Positions 61,112-64,000 of a stretch of DNA of 64,000 nucleotides are shown piece after piece; position 1 is the first letter of the stretch; each line of letters opens with the position of its first letter. The translations under genes and the position numbers were made by a program. The stretch covers positions 558,001 through 622,000 of the forward strand of contig NZ_CP119422.1 of the NCBI RefSeq assembly GCF_030506285.1, in the 5' to 3' direction. This DNA is from Catalinimonas niigatensis (GTDB taxonomy: Bacteria > Bacteroidota > Bacteroidia > Cytophagales > Cyclobacteriaceae). The notes beneath the pieces are model-generated. The model worked only from the letters and a program-made list of their open reading frames with translations. It ran no database searches and had not been told where the DNA came from.

Positions 61112-62104
61112 ATGCTAAGACTCAATTGGAATACGTCAAAAGTTATTCTAACCTTTTTTATGCTGGTTTTTTTTTCTTCCTGTAATAGAATAGGAGGAGT
61201 ACGCATGCTTAAAATTGCGCATTCCAATGATGCAACTCACCCGGTACACCTCGGGTTACTTTATCTGGCAGAAAGAGCGGAAGAAAAATCAGGGGGCAAA
61301 CTCAAAATTAATGTATATCCCAGTGCACAGTTGGGGCAGGAAAGGGAATGCATAGAGTTGCTACAAATTGGAAGTCTGGCCATGACCAAAACTTCTGCTG
61401 CGGTGATGGAGGGCTTCTCTCCTAATTTTAAGGTACTCTCTATTCCTTACGTTTTCAGAGACAAAGAACATTTATTTAAAGTCTTGGATGGAGACATCGG
61501 TCAGGAGTTGATGACGGAAGGAGAAAAATATTGGCTACGCGGAGTGACCTTTTATGATGCTGGTAGCAGAAGCTTTTATACCAAAGACGCTCCGGTAGAA
61601 ACGCCTTCTGATCTGGTAGGTAAAAAAATCAGAGTGATGCCCAGCAATACTGCTATTCAAATGGTACAGCAACTGGGTGGTTCTCCTACTCCTATCTCTT
61701 ATGGTGAGCTGTACACGGCATTGCAACAGGGTGTAGTAGATGCGGCAGAAAACAACCCGCCTAGCTTCTACTCTTCCCGTCATTATGAAGTTTGTAAATT
61801 CTATTCTATCAATGAGCATAGTTCTATTCCTGATTTACTGCTGATCAGTACGATTGTCTGGAACACACTCAATGAACAGGAAAAGCAATGGCTACAGGAG
61901 GCTGCCGATGAATCTGCTATTTATCAACGGGAGCTATGGATTAAGTCTGAACAGGAAAGCCTGGATGCTGTAAAAGCCGCTGGTGTGACCGTAACCTATC
62001 CTGACAAAACGAAATTTGCTGAACAGGTAGAACCTCTTTATGAAACTTACAAAAATGAGCCTGAAGTGTATGACCTGCTCCAAAGGATACAGGCGATCAA
62101 TTAA
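61112..62104 (+). CDS. dctP: TRAP transporter substrate-binding protein (DctP), lipoprotein
   Basis: A 330-residue binding protein of the TRAP type. It has a lipobox (FFSSC) instead of the usual periplasmic signal, so it is membrane-tethered. DctP features: LKIAHSNDATHPVHLGLLYLAERAEEKSGGKL at the start, YPSAQLGQERE, and the conserved Arg-containing GKKIRVMPSNTAIQMVQQLGGSPTPISYGELYTALQQGVVDAAENN (motifs G-K-K-I-R-V and Q-Q-G-V-V-D-A-A-E). The conserved Arg binds the carboxylate of the ligand. Given the operon, the ligand is probably a hexuronate. Confidence 0.92.
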   Translation: MLRLNWNTSKVILTFFMLVFFSSCNRIGGVRMLKIAHSNDATHPVHLGLLYLAERAEEKSGGKLKINVYPSAQLGQERECIELLQIGSLAMTKTSAAVMEGFSPNFKVLSIPYVFRDKEHLFKVLDGDIGQELMTEGEKYWLRGVTFYDAGSRSFYTKDAPVETPSDLVGKKIRVMPSNTAIQMVQQLGGSPTPISYGELYTALQQGVVDAAENNPPSFYSSRHYEVCKFYSINEHSSIPDLLLISTIVWNTLNEQEKQWLQEAADESAIYQRELWIKSEQESLDAVKAAGVTVTYPDKTKFAEQVEPLYETYKNEPEVYDLLQRIQAIN

Positions 62105-62145
62105 TTAAAGATGAACTACATTCAAGCCAGACTAATTCAACCTTC

Positions 62146-62643
62146 ATGAAATTTAAACCGACGCTTGATAAGATATTGGAGACCATTCTGGTCATCATTA
62201 TGGCGATCATGGTCATCAATGTATTGTGGCAGGTAGGAAGCCGGTACATTATGCAATCCCCAAGTTCATTTACTGACGAGCTTGCCCGTTATTTATTAAT
62301 TTGGCTAAGCATCCTGGGAGCCAGCTATGTGACAGGAAAGAAAATGCACCTTTCTATTGATCTCCTTGCTCAGAAAATAAGCCCTGAAAAAAGAAAGCCA
62401 CTCAATACCCTTGTATATGTAGTTGTCGCTTTATTTGCCCTGCTGGCGATGGTGATTGGAGGCAGCCGTTTGGTATATATTGTGGCATCACTGGGTCAGA
62501 CCTCTCCGGCTTTGGAAATACCGCTCTCCTACGTTTATATTGTATTGCCTATCGGAGGAGTCATTATTATCTATTACAGTATACTTAATATGAAGTATCC
62601 GGAAAAAGAAGAGGACAGATCAATTTCAGATACTGTACAATAA
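62146..62643 (+). CDS. dctQ: TRAP transporter small permease (DctQ)
   Basis: A 165-residue protein with four membrane helices (ILVIIMAIMVINVLWQVGSRY, YLLIWLSILGASYVTG, VVVALFALLAMVIGGSRLVY, YVYIVLPIGGVIIIYY). The DctQ signature SSFTDELARYLLIW is present. It forms a complex with the large permease. 41 bases after dctP and 18 bases before dctM. Confidence 0.92.
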   Translation: MKFKPTLDKILETILVIIMAIMVINVLWQVGSRYIMQSPSSFTDELARYLLIWLSILGASYVTGKKMHLSIDLLAQKISPEKRKPLNTLVYVVVALFALLAMVIGGSRLVYIVASLGQTSPALEIPLSYVYIVLPIGGVIIIYYSILNMKYPEKEEDRSISDTVQ

Positions 62644-62661
62644 ACCTAAGACCAACAACCC

Positions 62662-63960
62662 ATGTATCTACTTGAAATACTTATTCTGGTACTGAGCTTT
62701 GTCATATTATTAGGCTTGGGTGTGCCCATTGCATTTAGCATTGGTATCTCGGCGATGCTTACGATGTTAGTGAGCATTCCGGCTATATCCTCTTTTACTA
62801 CCATCGCACAGCGCATGGCTACCGGTTTGGACAGCTTCGCCTTGCTGGCCATACCCTTCTTTATTTTGGCAGGTCAGCTAATGAACCGAGGAGGAATTGC
62901 TGCCAAATTGATAGATTTTGCCAAAGTACTGGTAGGCAAACTACCGGGTGGACTAGCCTATGTAAACATTATCGCATCTATGCTTTTTGGTGCCATATCT
63001 GGCTCAGCAGTAGCCGCTGCCTCAGCAATCGGAGGAATTATGAACCCCAGAATGGTCAAAGAAGGTTATTCCAGACCTTTCAGTGCAGCAGTCAATATTA
63101 CCTCTGCCACCACAGGTATGATTATTCCTCCCAGTAATATTCTGATCGTATATTCCCTGGCCAGTGGTGGGGTTTCCATTGCTGCATTGTTTGTAGCAGG
63201 CTATATTCCCGGGCTACTTGTTGGTTTTTCTCTCATGATTGTTGCTGGGGTATTTGCCTATCGTAAAGGCTATGCAGTAGGAGAAGGCAGTACGTTGAAA
63301 GAAGGGATCATGAAGTTTCTGGATGCCATACCCAGCCTCATTTTACTGGTTCTGGTTATCGGCGGGATTATCGCAGGAATATTTACAGCAACAGAAGCTT
63401 CGGCAGTAGCAGTATTGTATACTCTGGTTTTGTCTATGGTCTTTTACCGCAAAGTGAAATGGAGGGACCTACCAGATATTTTTTTACAAACTGTCAACAC
63501 CACTTCTATAGTCATGATCCTGATTGGTACTTCCATAGGCATGTCTTGGGTAATGTCATATGAAAATCTACCTCAGGGGGTAAGCAATGCCCTGCTGTCT
63601 ATTAGTGACAACCCAATTGTTGTACTCCTTCTGATCAACCTCATCCTGTTATTTGTCGGTGTATTTATGGATATGACTCCTGCCGTGTTGATTTTTACGC
63701 CCATTTTTTTGCCCGTTGTTACTGAATTAGGGATGGACCCTACACATTTTGGAATCGTGATGGTGCTCAACCTTTGTATAGGCTTATGTACTCCTCCGGT
63801 AGGCTCAGTGTTGTTTGTGGGCTGTAGTGTAGCCAACATTGGAATAGATAAAGTAATAAGACCGTTATTACCATTATTCATTGCTATGGTAATTTCACTA
63901 ATCCTGGTGACTTATATTCCGGCACTCAGTCTTTGGCTACCTTCTTTGTTTGGTCTTTAA
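62662..63960 (+). CDS. dctM: TRAP transporter large permease (DctM)
   Basis: A 432-residue permease with about 12 helices. DctM motifs: LDSFALLAIPFFILAGQLMNRGG, GAISGSAVAAASAIGGIMNPRM, and the C-terminal FMDMTPAVLIFTPIFLPV and GLCTPPVGSVLFVGC. It imports the DctP ligand with sodium. It completes the binding-protein/small/large permease set and stops 40 bases before the window end, so further hexuronate genes may lie beyond. Confidence 0.94.
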   Translation: MYLLEILILVLSFVILLGLGVPIAFSIGISAMLTMLVSIPAISSFTTIAQRMATGLDSFALLAIPFFILAGQLMNRGGIAAKLIDFAKVLVGKLPGGLAYVNIIASMLFGAISGSAVAAASAIGGIMNPRMVKEGYSRPFSAAVNITSATTGMIIPPSNILIVYSLASGGVSIAALFVAGYIPGLLVGFSLMIVAGVFAYRKGYAVGEGSTLKEGIMKFLDAIPSLILLVLVIGGIIAGIFTATEASAVAVLYTLVLSMVFYRKVKWRDLPDIFLQTVNTTSIVMILIGTSIGMSWVMSYENLPQGVSNALLSISDNPIVVLLLINLILLFVGVFMDMTPAVLIFTPIFLPVVTELGMDPTHFGIVMVLNLCIGLCTPPVGSVLFVGCSVANIGIDKVIRPLLPLFIAMVISLILVTYIPALSLWLPSLFGL

Positions 63961-64000
63961 GAAATTCGGCTAACAATTAGCTACCTATCTTTAGAAACAC

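Overview
The window is a chromosomal stretch from a Bacteroidota bacterium, most likely order Cytophagales (inference from content). The clues are lipoprotein signals on many secreted enzymes, a TonB receptor with an N-terminal carboxypeptidase-regulatory-like domain, Bacteroidota-style -7 boxes (TAnnTTTG) upstream of several genes, few purine-rich ribosome sites, moderate GC, and families typical of the group (DUF1080, DUF6807, PVC-type cytochrome c dehydrogenase, TPR-CHAT). I see no rRNA, tRNA, CRISPR array or complete insertion sequence.

Layout. 1-4 kb: the tail of an alpha/beta hydrolase, a secreted TPR protein, two unknown exported proteins, a 2H phosphoesterase and a small membrane protein. 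4.3-9.5 kb: a convergent locus with a large exported TPR-CHAT protease-like protein facing a sigma factor / TPR anti-sigma / unknown-protein operon. 9.9-12.9 kb: a Fur-family regulator translationally coupled to a TonB receptor, probably for zinc or another metal. 13-27.6 kb: general genes (GDPD, RecD2 helicase, S10 peptidase, DUF1579, DUF4184, PD40 propeller, DUF922, jacalin-like lipoprotein, two tiny membrane proteins), with several intergenic repeats including a strict 21-bp tandem array. 27.6-50 kb: a lactate permease-type carrier and a long run of secreted carbohydrate enzymes (deacetylase, GH18, GH2, GH5-like, GH43, DUF1080, cytochrome c dehydrogenase, TIM-barrel hydrolase, PhyH, DUF6807, enolase-superfamily), without a SusC/SusD pair, plus a histidine kinase. 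49.6-56.8 kb: a frameshifted CPA1 antiporter, a Gfo/Idh/MocA oxidoreductase, a multi-PAS kinase, and a ROK kinase with an MFS sugar porter behind LacI-type operator candidates. 57.7-64 kb: a hexuronate operon, uxaC-kdgK-eda followed by a TRAP transporter (dctP-Q-M).

How it fits together. The right half reads as capture and breakdown of complex (partly amino-sugar and uronic-acid containing) polysaccharide: lipoprotein hydrolases release sugars, the MFS/ROK pair and the TRAP transporter import and activate hexoses and hexuronates, and UxaC/KdgK/KDPG aldolase feed pyruvate and glyceraldehyde-3-phosphate. DUF1080, DUF6807, Gfo/Idh and the cytochrome dehydrogenase suggest an additional oxidative (3-keto sugar) branch. 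The best candidate for an undescribed system is the TPR-CHAT / sigma / TPR anti-sigma locus, whose predicted topology would let a periplasmic protease control a membrane anti-sigma factor.
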